Assembly (NCBI GenBank): GCA_002346535.1
Contig: DDZZ01000038.1
Coordinates: 78,370 to 139,941 of the forward strand
Direction: 5' to 3'
Length of the DNA stretch: 61,572 bases
Source of the DNA: Opitutales bacterium UBA2995
GTDB lineage: Bacteria; Verrucomicrobiota; Verrucomicrobiia; Opitutales; UBA2995
Shown: positions 17,291-26,115 of the stretch, piece by piece
How the letters are laid out: every line of letters begins with the position of its first letter
How positions within the stretch are numbered: the stretch's first letter is position 1
Program-made: the position numbers and the translations under genes
Notes under the pieces: model-generated
Told to the model about the DNA's origin: nothing
The model's database searches: none
Seen by the model: only the letters and a program-made list of their open reading frames with translations

Positions 17291-19054
17291 ATGACCATAT
17301 GGTTCAACATTGCTGAAGGGATCGAAGAAGTCGTTTCAGCCATTGCTGCTAACCTCGATGCGTTCGATGATAATTTTTCACCGGAAGTTCGTTTGGCCGA
17401 TCCGCGATTTGGAGACTACCAAGCCAACGGCGTTCTGGGATTTGCCAAACGAAATCGACAAAACCCACGCGCCTTGGCAGAGAAACTTATCGAGGCATTG
17501 CGCAACTCCAACTCTCTTGACGAAAACCTAATCGAGATGTCAGTTGCCGGACCGGGTTTTATCAATTTTAAATTGAACAAGGAGTTTCTATTTCAATGGC
17601 TGCAAAGCTATGCGACTAAAGAGGATTACAGCAAAGCGGCAGCCAGCAGATACAGTGGGAAAAAAATCGTCACCGATTACAGCTCTCCTAATTCCGCCAA
17701 ACAAATGCATGTGGGTCATTTGCGTTCTCCTGTCATTGGGGAAGCCATAAAACGAATGCTGAGTTATTTTGGTGCGGAGGTAATCGGCGACAATCACATA
17801 GGTGATTGGGGAACTGCGTTTGGGAAACTCATCCTGGCAATCAAACGAAAGAACTTTGATCTGAAAGCCAAACATGACGATCCTCTTACGGAATTGGAGT
17901 CGCTATACAAATGGGGTAACCAGGCAACTGATGAAGATCCGAAGGCATTGGAGGAAGCGCGTAACGAGTTGGTAAAACTACAAAACGGAGAAGAGCAAAA
18001 CGTAGCTTATTGGGAAGCCATTAACCACATCAGCAATTTGGGATTTCACAAAATTTATGCCCGTCTGGGGATCGAGTTTGATTACGAACTGGGTGAAAGC
18101 TTTTATCGCGACAAGGTCCAAAGGGTTTACGATGAGCTGGAAGAAACGGGGGTTGGCGAAAAAAGCGAAGGTGCCTGGGTTGTTTTCTTCCCGGACCACA
18201 AACGTTTTAAAAAACAACCTTTCCTTTACCGGAAATCAGACGGGGCTAGCAACTACGCCAGCACGGACCTGGCAACGGTACTATACCGTCTGGAGGCTTT
18301 TAATGCTGGAGAAATCATTTATGTGACTGACGATCGGCAAAGGGACCATTTTGAACAGCTTTTCCTGACGGTTGAGAAATGGTTTACCGCCAAAGGTTAT
18401 AAAATACCCAAACTTAAGCACGTCTATTTTGGAACCATACTCGGCAAAGATAGAAAACCGGTAAAATCGAGAAGTGGTAATCCCATTTTGCTGAACGACC
18501 TCTTGAACGAAGCCGTAGAAAGATCACTTAAAATTGTTGAAGAAAAGAGCCCGGATCTGCGCGATGAAGAGAAACAGGAAATCGCCGAAACCGTGGGAGT
18601 CGCGGCTGTCAGGTATGCCGATTTGATGCAGAACCGCTCGAGCGACTACGTGTTTTCCTGGGAGAAGCTGCTGAGTCTGGATGGAAATACTGCCCCCTAC
18701 CTTCTTTATGCAATAGCCCGCATTAAAAGCATCTTCAGAAAGATTGAATTAGCAGTCGATGCCGATCTGAAAGAAGCAAGCTCGCTGGAAACAGAAGCGG
18801 AAATCGGCCTGGCCAGAAAATTGACAGAATTTCCATTTGCTTTGGAGCAAGCGCTATCGGATTTAAGGCCGCACCAGCTTTGCATTTACCTCTACGAACT
18901 GGCAGGTGCCTACAGCACTTTTTACAACGCCGACAAGGTGAATGTAAAGTATATCCCTGTCCGTAACCGTCGACTCATGATTTGCCAGCGCACCTTGCTG
19001 ATTCTCGAAACCGGCCTTAATTTGCTCGGGATAAAAACGTTGGAGAAAATGTAG
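17291..19054 (+). CDS. argS: Arginyl-tRNA synthetase
   Basis: Class I synthetase that charges tRNA-Arg. It is 587 residues from the ATG at 17291 (a TTG at 17279 gives four more residues). The N-terminal Add-1 domain is followed by the catalytic core with SSPNSAKQMHVGHLRSPVIGEAI (HIGH motif as HVGH), DNHIGDWGTAFGKLI and the SDGASNYASTDLA region. A degenerate KMSKS-like loop reads DRKPVKSRSGN, as in many ArgS proteins. The DALR anticodon-binding domain ends the protein, from the Tyr/Ala-rich APYLLYAIARIKSI. It is monocistronic. Confidence 0.96.
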   Translation: MTIWFNIAEGIEEVVSAIAANLDAFDDNFSPEVRLADPRFGDYQANGVLGFAKRNRQNPRALAEKLIEALRNSNSLDENLIEMSVAGPGFINFKLNKEFLFQWLQSYATKEDYSKAAASRYSGKKIVTDYSSPNSAKQMHVGHLRSPVIGEAIKRMLSYFGAEVIGDNHIGDWGTAFGKLILAIKRKNFDLKAKHDDPLTELESLYKWGNQATDEDPKALEEARNELVKLQNGEEQNVAYWEAINHISNLGFHKIYARLGIEFDYELGESFYRDKVQRVYDELEETGVGEKSEGAWVVFFPDHKRFKKQPFLYRKSDGASNYASTDLATVLYRLEAFNAGEIIYVTDDRQRDHFEQLFLTVEKWFTAKGYKIPKLKHVYFGTILGKDRKPVKSRSGNPILLNDLLNEAVERSLKIVEEKSPDLRDEEKQEIAETVGVAAVRYADLMQNRSSDYVFSWEKLLSLDGNTAPYLLYAIARIKSIFRKIELAVDADLKEASSLETEAEIGLARKLTEFPFALEQALSDLRPHQLCIYLYELAGAYSTFYNADKVNVKYIPVRNRRLMICQRTLLILETGLNLLGIKTLEKM

Positions 19055-19462
19055 GTTAAAACATTTGGAAGTATAAGGTTCATCGTTCAGCGGTTAAGTA
19101 AAAGTAACCGACTTAAGTTCAGAACAGCTATTAAGATAACAGTTTCCGAGACTGGATTATTTTGTTGTACATCCAATAGATGAGATCCGACTGATCTATT
19201 ACGAAGAGTTTCGATCGAAGGAATTAGTAGCCGCCGATTTTGTAGGAGATTGGGTTCTCACGGAGTTTAGATGTCGAGCTTGACGACCGAGAAACGAAGA
19301 AGCGTACTTCTGTGCGTGACTGAGCGAGGAGGAAGAAACGCTCGGCATGTAAACCCGAAGATGGGCTAAACTGAAATCCCCACGAGTTACGAAAAATCAT
19401 AGAGAAAAGACTTTCAAAATTATTTTTTCTAATTGTTTAGGCCATCTGGTGAGGAACCAAGG
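19055..19462. other. 408-bp convergent intergenic region
   Basis: There is no gene between the stops of argS and the M24 peptidase. The region contains repeat element A (19274-19351) and a weak stem (CGGTTA/TAACCG) at about 19095-19114 that could end argS transcription but lacks a T tract. Nothing else recognisable. Confidence 0.6.
19274..19351 (+). repeat. Dispersed structured element, copy A
   Basis: This 78-nt core begins TCGAGCTTGACGAC and ends CGCTCGGCATGTA. A second copy of the same length lies at 32235-32312, with about 50 of 78 positions identical and nearly all differences in the middle. Copy A can fold GCGTAC (19302-19307) with GTGCGT (19312-19317) across a TTCT loop, and CCGAG (19287-19291) with CTCGG (19341-19345). 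The inner hairpin is at the same offset in copy B with a compensated pair change. It contains no plausible gene. Confidence 0.6.
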
Positions 19463-20611
19463 TTAGGGTATTTTCCAATCGTAGGGTGCTTTTGAGAGCA
19501 GCTCACAACCTGACTTGGTAACCCAAACAACATCTTCAACTCGGCAACCGCCCAAACCGGGATAATAAAGCCCAGGTTCCACGGTTAAGACATTGCCAGG
19601 TTTAAATTTTACTTTGGAGTCGCCAATACGAAGCGGTTCGTGGATTTCTAAACCCAATCCATGACCGGTAGTATGAAAAAATCCGGTTGGAACTCCTTTA
19701 ACTAATCGTGTTTTATAACCCAGGTCCTTGAAAAGTTTTTTAACTGCTTGGTGAACCTTGTTTCCCTGGATTCCACCCCGCATCAACGAAATGGCAAGGC
19801 CATGGGCCTCTTTTACCGCTTCAACCAGAGTTCGCTGTGCCTCGGAAGGAGTTCCTTTAAGAAAAGTCCGGGTCATGTCTCCGAAATAGCCATGCATTTT
19901 CATCCGCGGGAATATATCCACAATAATTAGGCTATTAGCCATCAGCGGTCCGTGCCCTATGCAATGCGGATCACAGGCCTGATCGCCACCGGCAACAATC
20001 GTGCGTTGAGCGACACCTCCCAGCTTTAATGTGGCTATTTCAATGGCTTCCCTGAGTCGCTCACTTGTAAGGACTTCTCCCTCAAAATGAATAAAGCCAT
20101 TTTGAATTTCAGAGGCTACAAGGATATCTCTCACCGCCTGAAACCCCGCAGCCGAACATCGATTCCCCTCGCGGATCATCTCAGATTCCACAATAGACTT
20201 AATGTGGCGGGCTTTAAAAAAAGCACCCTTTGAAACCTCGCAATCCAGGTCATGTTTTCGAACACCTTCAAGCAACCAAGCCGGAAAATTTTCTGGCACC
20301 CTCAACGAATCGATTGCATAGAAATCCATCAACCAGGCAATAATGTCGGGCACATTGGGATTCTTTTTGTTTAGCCATTTGCTTGTTGCCCGTTTGACTG
20401 TGGTAAGGGACAGAATTTCCGTCAACCGGGACTCAGTCTTGGCTCGGTTTAATTCGAGATCACTAAACACTCCGAACGATCGCTTTCCGAAGGCCAGGGT
20501 TAAAAAGTTATCGGGTACAGCAATTCCCGTTAGATACCGCTGATCAGGGTTATTGTCGGAATCGGCGTAAATACAGTCGGCTACTACGTTAAGCTTTTTC
20601 CTGTTTGCCAT
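19463..20611 (-). CDS. M24 family metallopeptidase (Xaa-Pro aminopeptidase-like)
   Basis: The 382-residue protein has a creatinase-type N-terminal domain and a pita-bread C-terminal domain. The five M24 metal ligands appear in order: Asp in IIVDIFPR, Asp in GYFGDMTRTF, His in FFHTTGHGLGLE, Glu in LTVEPGLYY and Glu in GCRVEDVVWV. This supports an active dinuclear-metal aminopeptidase, most likely removing residues before proline in the cytoplasm; no signal peptide is seen. ATG at 20611. It is divergent from the DUF192 gene with only 30 bp between start codons, so the promoters must overlap. Confidence 0.9.
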   Translation of the reverse strand: MANRKKLNVVADCIYADSDNNPDQRYLTGIAVPDNFLTLAFGKRSFGVFSDLELNRAKTESRLTEILSLTTVKRATSKWLNKKNPNVPDIIAWLMDFYAIDSLRVPENFPAWLLEGVRKHDLDCEVSKGAFFKARHIKSIVESEMIREGNRCSAAGFQAVRDILVASEIQNGFIHFEGEVLTSERLREAIEIATLKLGGVAQRTIVAGGDQACDPHCIGHGPLMANSLIIVDIFPRMKMHGYFGDMTRTFLKGTPSEAQRTLVEAVKEAHGLAISLMRGGIQGNKVHQAVKKLFKDLGYKTRLVKGVPTGFFHTTGHGLGLEIHEPLRIGDSKVKFKPGNVLTVEPGLYYPGLGGCRVEDVVWVTKSGCELLSKAPYDWKIP

Positions 20612-20641
20612 GGCACAACAACATCTAATTCTAAACCATCA

Positions 20642-21172
20642 ATGTCTAGATTTTTAGGATTCCGCAGCCGCACAGCAATTACACATCTGCTCTTCCTTGC
20701 GTTCAGCTGTGGCATTCTTTTCGGTTGCGCGAAAAAGGTCCGCTCCGACCCAGCCCCCCTCAGCCAGTGGGTGCCCATCAGACTGGCCGATAGAGAAATC
20801 GAAGTTCAAATCGCGCTCAAAACTGAAGAAATGGCCCGAGGCCTCATGTTTCGGGAAAGCTTGGGTGAAAATCGCGGCATGTTGTTTTTCTATCATCTCC
20901 CCAAACAAATGAGTTTCTGGATGCGCAATACAAAAGTTGCACTCGATATCGGATTCTTTACTGCCGATGGGATTTTGCGCGAAGTGTATCCCATGTACCC
21001 CATGGATGAACGAAGCGTAAAATCACGGCGGGACGACCTGTTAATTGCCCTTGAAATGAATCAGGGTTGGTACGCCAAAAATGGCATAAAAATCGGGGAA
21101 CAACTGGACTTGATTATTCTCAAAGAAGCCCTAATGGCAAGAGGGGAAAAAGCGCAGATAATACCGTTTTAG
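20642..21172 (+). CDS. DUF192 lipoprotein
   Basis: The 176-residue protein has a lipoprotein signal ending in the lipobox LFGC (Cys29). The DUF192 domain follows: VQIALKTEEMARGLMFRESLGENRGMLFFY, the hallmark MSFWMRNTKVALDIGFF, and a VYPMYPMDE segment. DUF192 proteins are small beta-barrels of unknown function, commonly exported. The stop overlaps the stop of the converging M16 gene by 4 bp. The function is not known, and the neighbours give no clear hint. Confidence 0.88.
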   Translation: MSRFLGFRSRTAITHLLFLAFSCGILFGCAKKVRSDPAPLSQWVPIRLADREIEVQIALKTEEMARGLMFRESLGENRGMLFFYHLPKQMSFWMRNTKVALDIGFFTADGILREVYPMYPMDERSVKSRRDDLLIALEMNQGWYAKNGIKIGEQLDLIILKEALMARGEKAQIIPF

Positions 21173-23721
21173 CCATCTGGCGTTACGACCAATTCAAACC
21201 GTTTTTCGGCCGTGAGGTAAGTACCGACAAACTCGACCAGATCATCGACCGAAACCCCATCCACCAAGGCGTCAAACTTAATCCAGTCATTGATGGGTAA
21301 ACCGTAGGTGGCATTTAATCCAGCTTGCATAGCACGGGACCCAATCGTCTGCAGGCTCATCCGCCGCTGAGCCTTTAGCCTAACCTTGATACGATCCAAC
21401 TCCCCCTCCTGTACGTTTCCAGAGCCTATGCGCTGCACCTCACGGTCCATCTCTTCCAAGACTGATTCGCAGGAATAAGGGTGAGTGCCCCCATACAAAT
21501 AAATCATTCCAGCATCCAGACCAATCACCCGACTGGAGCCTACAAAATAAGCCAGCCCCATTTCATCACGAACTCGTTCGAAGAGATGACTGCTCATCCC
21601 ACTGAACATCTCATCCAAAACTGAAGCCACGATCATCAAGGCTTCCTGCCGCACACCCACAGATGGAAACGCCTGGAAAACTACAGCCTGCTGACGATCC
21701 AGATGAACCACTTTTTTGCCAGTAGCTGCTGGTTTCTCAAAATCCACAGTTCGCGCAGACCAGCTCCCAGATGGGAGGTTTTTCATAATTTCGGAAAGTC
21801 GTGACTCCAAAGAGCCTGAATCGAAGGATCCGCATACAGAAAGCACACAATTTTCCGCCTGAATCTGGGAATCCAGGAAGTTTCCAACATCAGTTAAATC
21901 GATAGATTCCAGATCTTCGATATTACCGTATGAATTTACCGAATACGGAACATCTCCGAAATAAAGCTTACGCAGCTCCCGTATTCCATAATCCACTATT
22001 TCATCCATGGATTCTTTGATGTGGGCAATCTGACCATCCCGCTCCCGCAAAAATGTAGCCTCCTCAGGTTTTAGGTTGAATAAAGACTCCTCGAGCAGGT
22101 CCACCGCCTTCCCCAAATCCTGTGGAAGGACTTCAAGACTGAGGCCAAAGGTGTTGTTTCCAGAAAACTCCGCAAAGAAGCCACCCAGGGTTTCAATAGC
22201 CGTCGCCACCTCAGCAGCAGTTCGATTGGTTGTATCCTTGGTCAACAATGTTGAACCCAGTGCTGTAATTCCTCTCTGGTCCGCCGGTTCCCAAATGGCG
22301 CCTCCTTGAAAGATAAGTCGCAAGTGAACTTTGGGGAAATCTGTGCTGTCCTGCATGAGCAAGCGAGCCCCATTATCAAACTTTGTTTCCCGGAACTCGT
22401 GGACGCTTTGCTCCAATCGCCTATTTCCATTGTTTTCGACTTCTCTAGCTTCGGGATCCAGGCTGACTTGGGTAAGGCGTTCCTTGCATAGGTAATGGCG
22501 AATGAGCCGACGTAAATCTTCGCTGGAGACATCGCGGATTTGCTCCAAAATCCACTGGGGATATCCCAGATCTCCCACAACGACTTCGGCGGCTCCTAAT
22601 CGGGAGGCTTGCCCGCTCATCGTCTTACGACTGTTGACTTCCGCCACCATAGCCTGCTGACGGGCTTTTTCAAGGAGTGCGTCCTCTACCAGGGTTGATT
22701 TAAGGCTTTCGATCTCCCCCCAAAGCGCGTCAATAGCATCAGCCTTTTTGTTTGGATCCGCTATCATTGAAACCCAGAAAAGACCGGAGCTTCCAGGATT
22801 CCAGATGGATACGTCCACATGATGCACAAGCTCCAAATCTTCTCGGAGGCATTGCCAAAGGATTGAGCTGTGGCCGTTTCCCAGGACACCGGCCATTAAA
22901 CTGAGGCCCGCCGAATCTTCGTGGCAGAGTCCAGGAATGGTAAAAGCCAAACCAAGCCTGCTGATATTGACGTCTCCTGTCAGGACCTGCTCGCGCGAGG
23001 TCAAGGCCGGCGGCTCTTCAGGGATGTAAATGTTTTCCAGGCGTTTTCTCGAAACGGAACTCGTTATTTCTTCTGCAAATTTGAAAATCGATTCGGCAGA
23101 CACATCACCAGCTATGACAAGTACCATATTATTGGGTACGTACCTACGCTTGAAATAATCGGTCAATTCATCCCGGGTCACAGTCTCAAAAATATCCCGG
23201 TATCCAATTATCGGATATTTATACGGGTGTTCACGGTAACAAGTTTCAAACAATGTGCGGCCAAGGCGATGATCGGGATCATCGAGCCCCATATCGATTT
23301 CACGAAGTATCACATCTCGCTCACGCTCAACTTCATCCTCCGGCAAGGTCGAATTGAATACGGCATCGGAAAGAATATCGATCGCATTGCGGGTATTTTC
23401 ACTTGGGAGATCGATATAATACACAGTCCGGTCAAATGTGGTGTAGGCATTGATGTATCCTCCGAGACTTTGCACCTCACGTGATATCTGTTTTCCAGTC
23501 CGCATCTCGGTTCCTTTGAACAACATGTGTTCCAGATAGTGGGACAATCCGGCGCCCAGTAAGGCACCTTCGTGAATGCTGCCTGTTTTAATCCAAAGTT
23601 GAACGGAACTGATCTGGCTGGAACGGTCTTCTTTGACCAAGACGATGAGGCCGTTGTCGAGGACCCTGCGGTGAACAGGCTGTTCGAACAGCGAATGAAT
23701 AACGGAATCGGTGGAACTCAC
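21169..23721 (-). CDS. M16 family zinc protease, two-domain
   Basis: The 850-residue protein contains two M16 halves in one chain. The first carries the inverted zinc motif HYLEHMLFKG (HxxEH, about residues 65-69) and a distal Glu in EVERERDVILREIDMG, so it is catalytic. The second half (from about 420, VHEFRETKFDNGARLLMQ) lacks HxxEH and is the structural partner. No signal peptide is evident, but the family often acts in the periplasm. The start is a GTG at 23721 in a GTGA overlap with the stop of the upstream Minf_1886-type gene, indicating translational coupling. Confidence 0.93.
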   Translation of the reverse strand: MSSTDSVIHSLFEQPVHRRVLDNGLIVLVKEDRSSQISSVQLWIKTGSIHEGALLGAGLSHYLEHMLFKGTEMRTGKQISREVQSLGGYINAYTTFDRTVYYIDLPSENTRNAIDILSDAVFNSTLPEDEVERERDVILREIDMGLDDPDHRLGRTLFETCYREHPYKYPIIGYRDIFETVTRDELTDYFKRRYVPNNMVLVIAGDVSAESIFKFAEEITSSVSRKRLENIYIPEEPPALTSREQVLTGDVNISRLGLAFTIPGLCHEDSAGLSLMAGVLGNGHSSILWQCLREDLELVHHVDVSIWNPGSSGLFWVSMIADPNKKADAIDALWGEIESLKSTLVEDALLEKARQQAMVAEVNSRKTMSGQASRLGAAEVVVGDLGYPQWILEQIRDVSSEDLRRLIRHYLCKERLTQVSLDPEAREVENNGNRRLEQSVHEFRETKFDNGARLLMQDSTDFPKVHLRLIFQGGAIWEPADQRGITALGSTLLTKDTTNRTAAEVATAIETLGGFFAEFSGNNTFGLSLEVLPQDLGKAVDLLEESLFNLKPEEATFLRERDGQIAHIKESMDEIVDYGIRELRKLYFGDVPYSVNSYGNIEDLESIDLTDVGNFLDSQIQAENCVLSVCGSFDSGSLESRLSEIMKNLPSGSWSARTVDFEKPAATGKKVVHLDRQQAVVFQAFPSVGVRQEALMIVASVLDEMFSGMSSHLFERVRDEMGLAYFVGSSRVIGLDAGMIYLYGGTHPYSCESVLEEMDREVQRIGSGNVQEGELDRIKVRLKAQRRMSLQTIGSRAMQAGLNATYGLPINDWIKFDALVDGVSVDDLVEFVGTYLTAEKRFELVVTPDG

Positions 23722-24164
23722 GACAATCCGTCGCCCGATTGACCTTTCCTTTTTCGGTCGCGAAAATCTGGAATCACCCTGCTGGAAGGTTGGAAGGGCC
23801 GCACAAAAGCATCCTTAAAATCATAACCCTCTTTAAAGTCTTCGCGACGGTCGGTGTCGGTTTTTCCCAGAACACCATAATCAACCAGGTTAAAAACGAT
23901 AGCTCCGAAATCCGAACAACGCTTAACGTTCCAATCCTTTAAAACGGTCAAGGTAAGTGGCCCGTATTGATCCAGTGCATATTTGCGGATGCCCTCAAGA
24001 AGTTCCTGGCCGGAAACATGGTGAGAAGAGCGGGTTTTGTCTTCACTCAGTTCCTTAACCGTAAAATCCAATGCCTTGCGCACAAAGTAGTATGCGCCCT
24101 TACCAAATCGGGAATCGTCTTTGATGACAAGATCAACGACTTCGGAAAAATCTTTTCCGCTCAT
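23718..24164 (-). CDS. Minf_1886-type conserved protein
   Basis: This 148-residue soluble protein has the pattern of the Minf_1886 family described from Methylacidiphilum and found in Verrucomicrobia and relatives: FGKGAYYFVRKALDFTV, HHVSGQELLEGIRKYALDQYGPLTLTVLKDWN and CSDFGAIVFNLVDYGVLGKTDTD. Its C-terminus is charged and probably disordered. Function is unknown. It sits between gatB (74 bp upstream) and the M16 protease, to which it is coupled by a 4-bp overlap, so it may be translated with them. Confidence 0.8.
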   Translation of the reverse strand: MSGKDFSEVVDLVIKDDSRFGKGAYYFVRKALDFTVKELSEDKTRSSHHVSGQELLEGIRKYALDQYGPLTLTVLKDWNVKRCSDFGAIVFNLVDYGVLGKTDTDRREDFKEGYDFKDAFVRPFQPSSRVIPDFRDRKRKGQSGDGLS

Positions 24165-24238
24165 AATGAATCAATAGTTGCAGCTAGGATGGAAACTGTA
24201 TGTTTCGTACGGTACTTAAGGAAGCCTCGATTTCAAAT

Positions 24239-25693
24239 TCAACCTTTTTTATCAATCAGCGCCTTGAGCATCTGGTCCACCAGAGCAGGATTGGCCTTTC
24301 CGCGGGTCGCTTTCATGACCTGGCCCTTGAGGAAATTGATGGCCTTTTCGTTTCCGCAGAGAATTTCTTCAACGGGTCCGGGATTGGCGTCGATTACTTT
24401 TTGGCAGATAGGCTCAAGCTCCCCGGTATCGTTGCTTTGCTTAAGGCCTTTGGCCTCTACAATGGCGGCCGGCATTTCACCACTGGTAAACATTTCTCCA
24501 AAAACTTCCTCTTTGGCTATGTTTTTGGATATGACACCTTCCTCGATAAGTTTTACCAACCCCGCGATATGAGCGGAGGTAATTTTGCTCTCGGATAAGG
24601 ATAACCCATCGTTGCCCAGTTCGCTCAATAAATTGTTTACGATCCAATTGGCAACTTGTTGAGGTTTATTGCAGGCTTCGGCGGCTTCTTCAAAAAATTC
24701 GCAAAGACCCGGATCAGGAATCAGTACAGAAGTGATGGTGAAGGGAAGCTTGAAGTCATCATAGTAACGACGCTGCCGGTCATAGGGCCGCTCCGGAATC
24801 GTTGCTGAAATGCGTCCGCGCCAATCCTCATCAATACGGACCGGCATGAGGTCAGGGTCAGGAAAGTACCGATAATCGTGTGATTCTTCTTTGAAACGCA
24901 TATGGTAGGTCACGTTCTTCGAGGCATCCCATCCTCGTGTCTCCTGCACAAGGGAGCCGCCACCTTTCAGAGTCTGAATCTGCCGCTCAATTTCATAGAC
25001 CAGCGCGTTTCGCACTCCGGAAATACTATTCATGTTTTTAATCTCTACCTTTACACCCAAATCCTCTTGCCCAACTGGTCGAACAGAGACATTAGCATCA
25101 CAACGCATCTGCCCCTTCTCCATATCGCAGTCGGAGATGTCTCCATACACCATGAGCATCCTTAAGGCGTTCAAGTAAGCCCAAGCTTCATCCGGTGTAC
25201 GAAGAACCGGTTCAGTTACTATCTCCAAAAGCGGTGTTCCGGCTCGATTATAGTCGACGAGACTGTCGTTATCGAAGTGATTTAATTTACCGACGTCTTC
25301 TTCTAGGTGCGCACGTGTAAGCTCGATCCACTTGTGTTCCCCCATTACATTTCGAGAAGGTCCAGGCAATTCGATTTCCACTTTCCCACCCTCGCAGATC
25401 GGTTGATCAAATTGGGAAATTTGATAATTCTTCGGACTGTCCGGATAAAAGTAGTTTTTCCGATCCCACTTGGTGACCTCGGATATAGTGCTTTGTAGTA
25501 ACATCCCAACTTTGATGGATTTCTCAACGGCCTCTTTATTCAGCACCGGTAATGCGCCTGGAAATCCCAAAACGACAGGATCTGTCAATGTGTTGGGTTC
25601 ACAGCCAAATCCCACTCCTACTGAAGTAAATATCTTCGACTGCGTCCTAACCTGAACGTGAACTTCTAATCCAATGAATGCTTCGTATTCCAT
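24239..25693 (-). CDS. gatB: Asp/Glu-tRNA amidotransferase subunit B
   Basis: GatB binds misacylated Glu-tRNA-Gln or Asp-tRNA-Asn and activates the acyl group within GatCAB. The 484-residue length is normal. Landmarks are FIGLEVHVQVRTQSKIF, LGFPGALPVLNKEAV, the metal-site region FYPDSPKNYQISQ, DYNRAGTPLLEIVTEP, and the C-terminal YqeY-like helical domain with GQVMKATRGKANP. Unusually it is separated from gatA by a 422-bp stretch holding a decayed mobile-looking cassette, although the strand and order still suggest one operon. Confidence 0.96.
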   Translation of the reverse strand: MEYEAFIGLEVHVQVRTQSKIFTSVGVGFGCEPNTLTDPVVLGFPGALPVLNKEAVEKSIKVGMLLQSTISEVTKWDRKNYFYPDSPKNYQISQFDQPICEGGKVEIELPGPSRNVMGEHKWIELTRAHLEEDVGKLNHFDNDSLVDYNRAGTPLLEIVTEPVLRTPDEAWAYLNALRMLMVYGDISDCDMEKGQMRCDANVSVRPVGQEDLGVKVEIKNMNSISGVRNALVYEIERQIQTLKGGGSLVQETRGWDASKNVTYHMRFKEESHDYRYFPDPDLMPVRIDEDWRGRISATIPERPYDRQRRYYDDFKLPFTITSVLIPDPGLCEFFEEAAEACNKPQQVANWIVNNLLSELGNDGLSLSESKITSAHIAGLVKLIEEGVISKNIAKEEVFGEMFTSGEMPAAIVEAKGLKQSNDTGELEPICQKVIDANPGPVEEILCGNEKAINFLKGQVMKATRGKANPALVDQMLKALIDKKG

Positions 25694-25706
25694 GAGAAAT
25701 TTGAGT

Positions 25707-25740
25707 TAACCACAAATGGACACGAATAGACACAAATAAT
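25707..25740. repeat. Left inverted repeat of the GxxExxY cassette
   Basis: TAACCACAAATGGACACGAA (25707-25726), followed by a second half-copy TAGACACAAAT. Read on the minus strand this is TTCGTGTCCATTTGTGGTTA, which matches the right repeat at 26086-26109 apart from one base near its end. Such GTGTCCATT-GTGG units are common in many bacterial genomes next to small accessory genes. Confidence 0.7.
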
Positions 25741-26089
25741 CATAGAACAACACCTTCCCATTTCAGTTTCGCATGTTTGAAATTAATAATGAGTCCAAGG
25801 CGTAACTTTTTGAGGCACAGATAATTCAGCATCTGCCCCCCCTTTCATGGTCTGTGATTCTATCAATCGTTTTAGTGTCTACTAAAATATTACCGTAGGT
25901 GATGAGGTCGGGTATGAAGTAGCCTAGTTCAATGCCCTTGTACTCGACGTTGAGCTTTGATTGTTGAAGGCATTCAATTTGGCTTTCCTCAAAGTCCACC
26001 GCGATTCCATTTTCATATATTTTCTCGTGATAGCCTTGCCCAATCTCCTTTAAAATATTCAACATACAACACATCAGATTCGTGTTCAT
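25740..26089 (-). pseudogene. GxxExxY protein, frameshifted in a G7 tract
   Basis: The first frame (26089 to 25826) shows KEIGQGYHEKIYENGIAVDFEE, the GxxExxY motif that names this family, followed by YKGIELGYFIPDLI and an ILVDTKTIDRIT segment where the PD-(D/E)xK-like core is expected. It then stops at GGRC. Moving by one base in the run of seven C at 25836-25842 restores QMLNYLCLKKLRLGLIINF and a natural end at 25740, so the gene is broken by a homopolymer indel. The start codon lies inside the right inverted repeat. It may be dead, a sequencing error, or a slippage-controlled gene. Family function is unknown. Confidence 0.75.
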
Positions 26090-26111
26090 TCGTGTCCATT
26101 GGTGGTTAATT
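26078..26111. repeat. Right inverted repeat of the GxxExxY cassette
   Basis: ATTCGTGTTCATTCGTG followed by TCCATTGGTGGTTAATT. It is the inverted counterpart of 25707-25740, with the same two tandem half-units (CGTGTTCATT, CGTGTCCATT). It begins 5 bp after the gatA stop, so the insertion boundary lies almost at the gene end. Confidence 0.7.
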
Positions 26112-26115
26112 TCTT

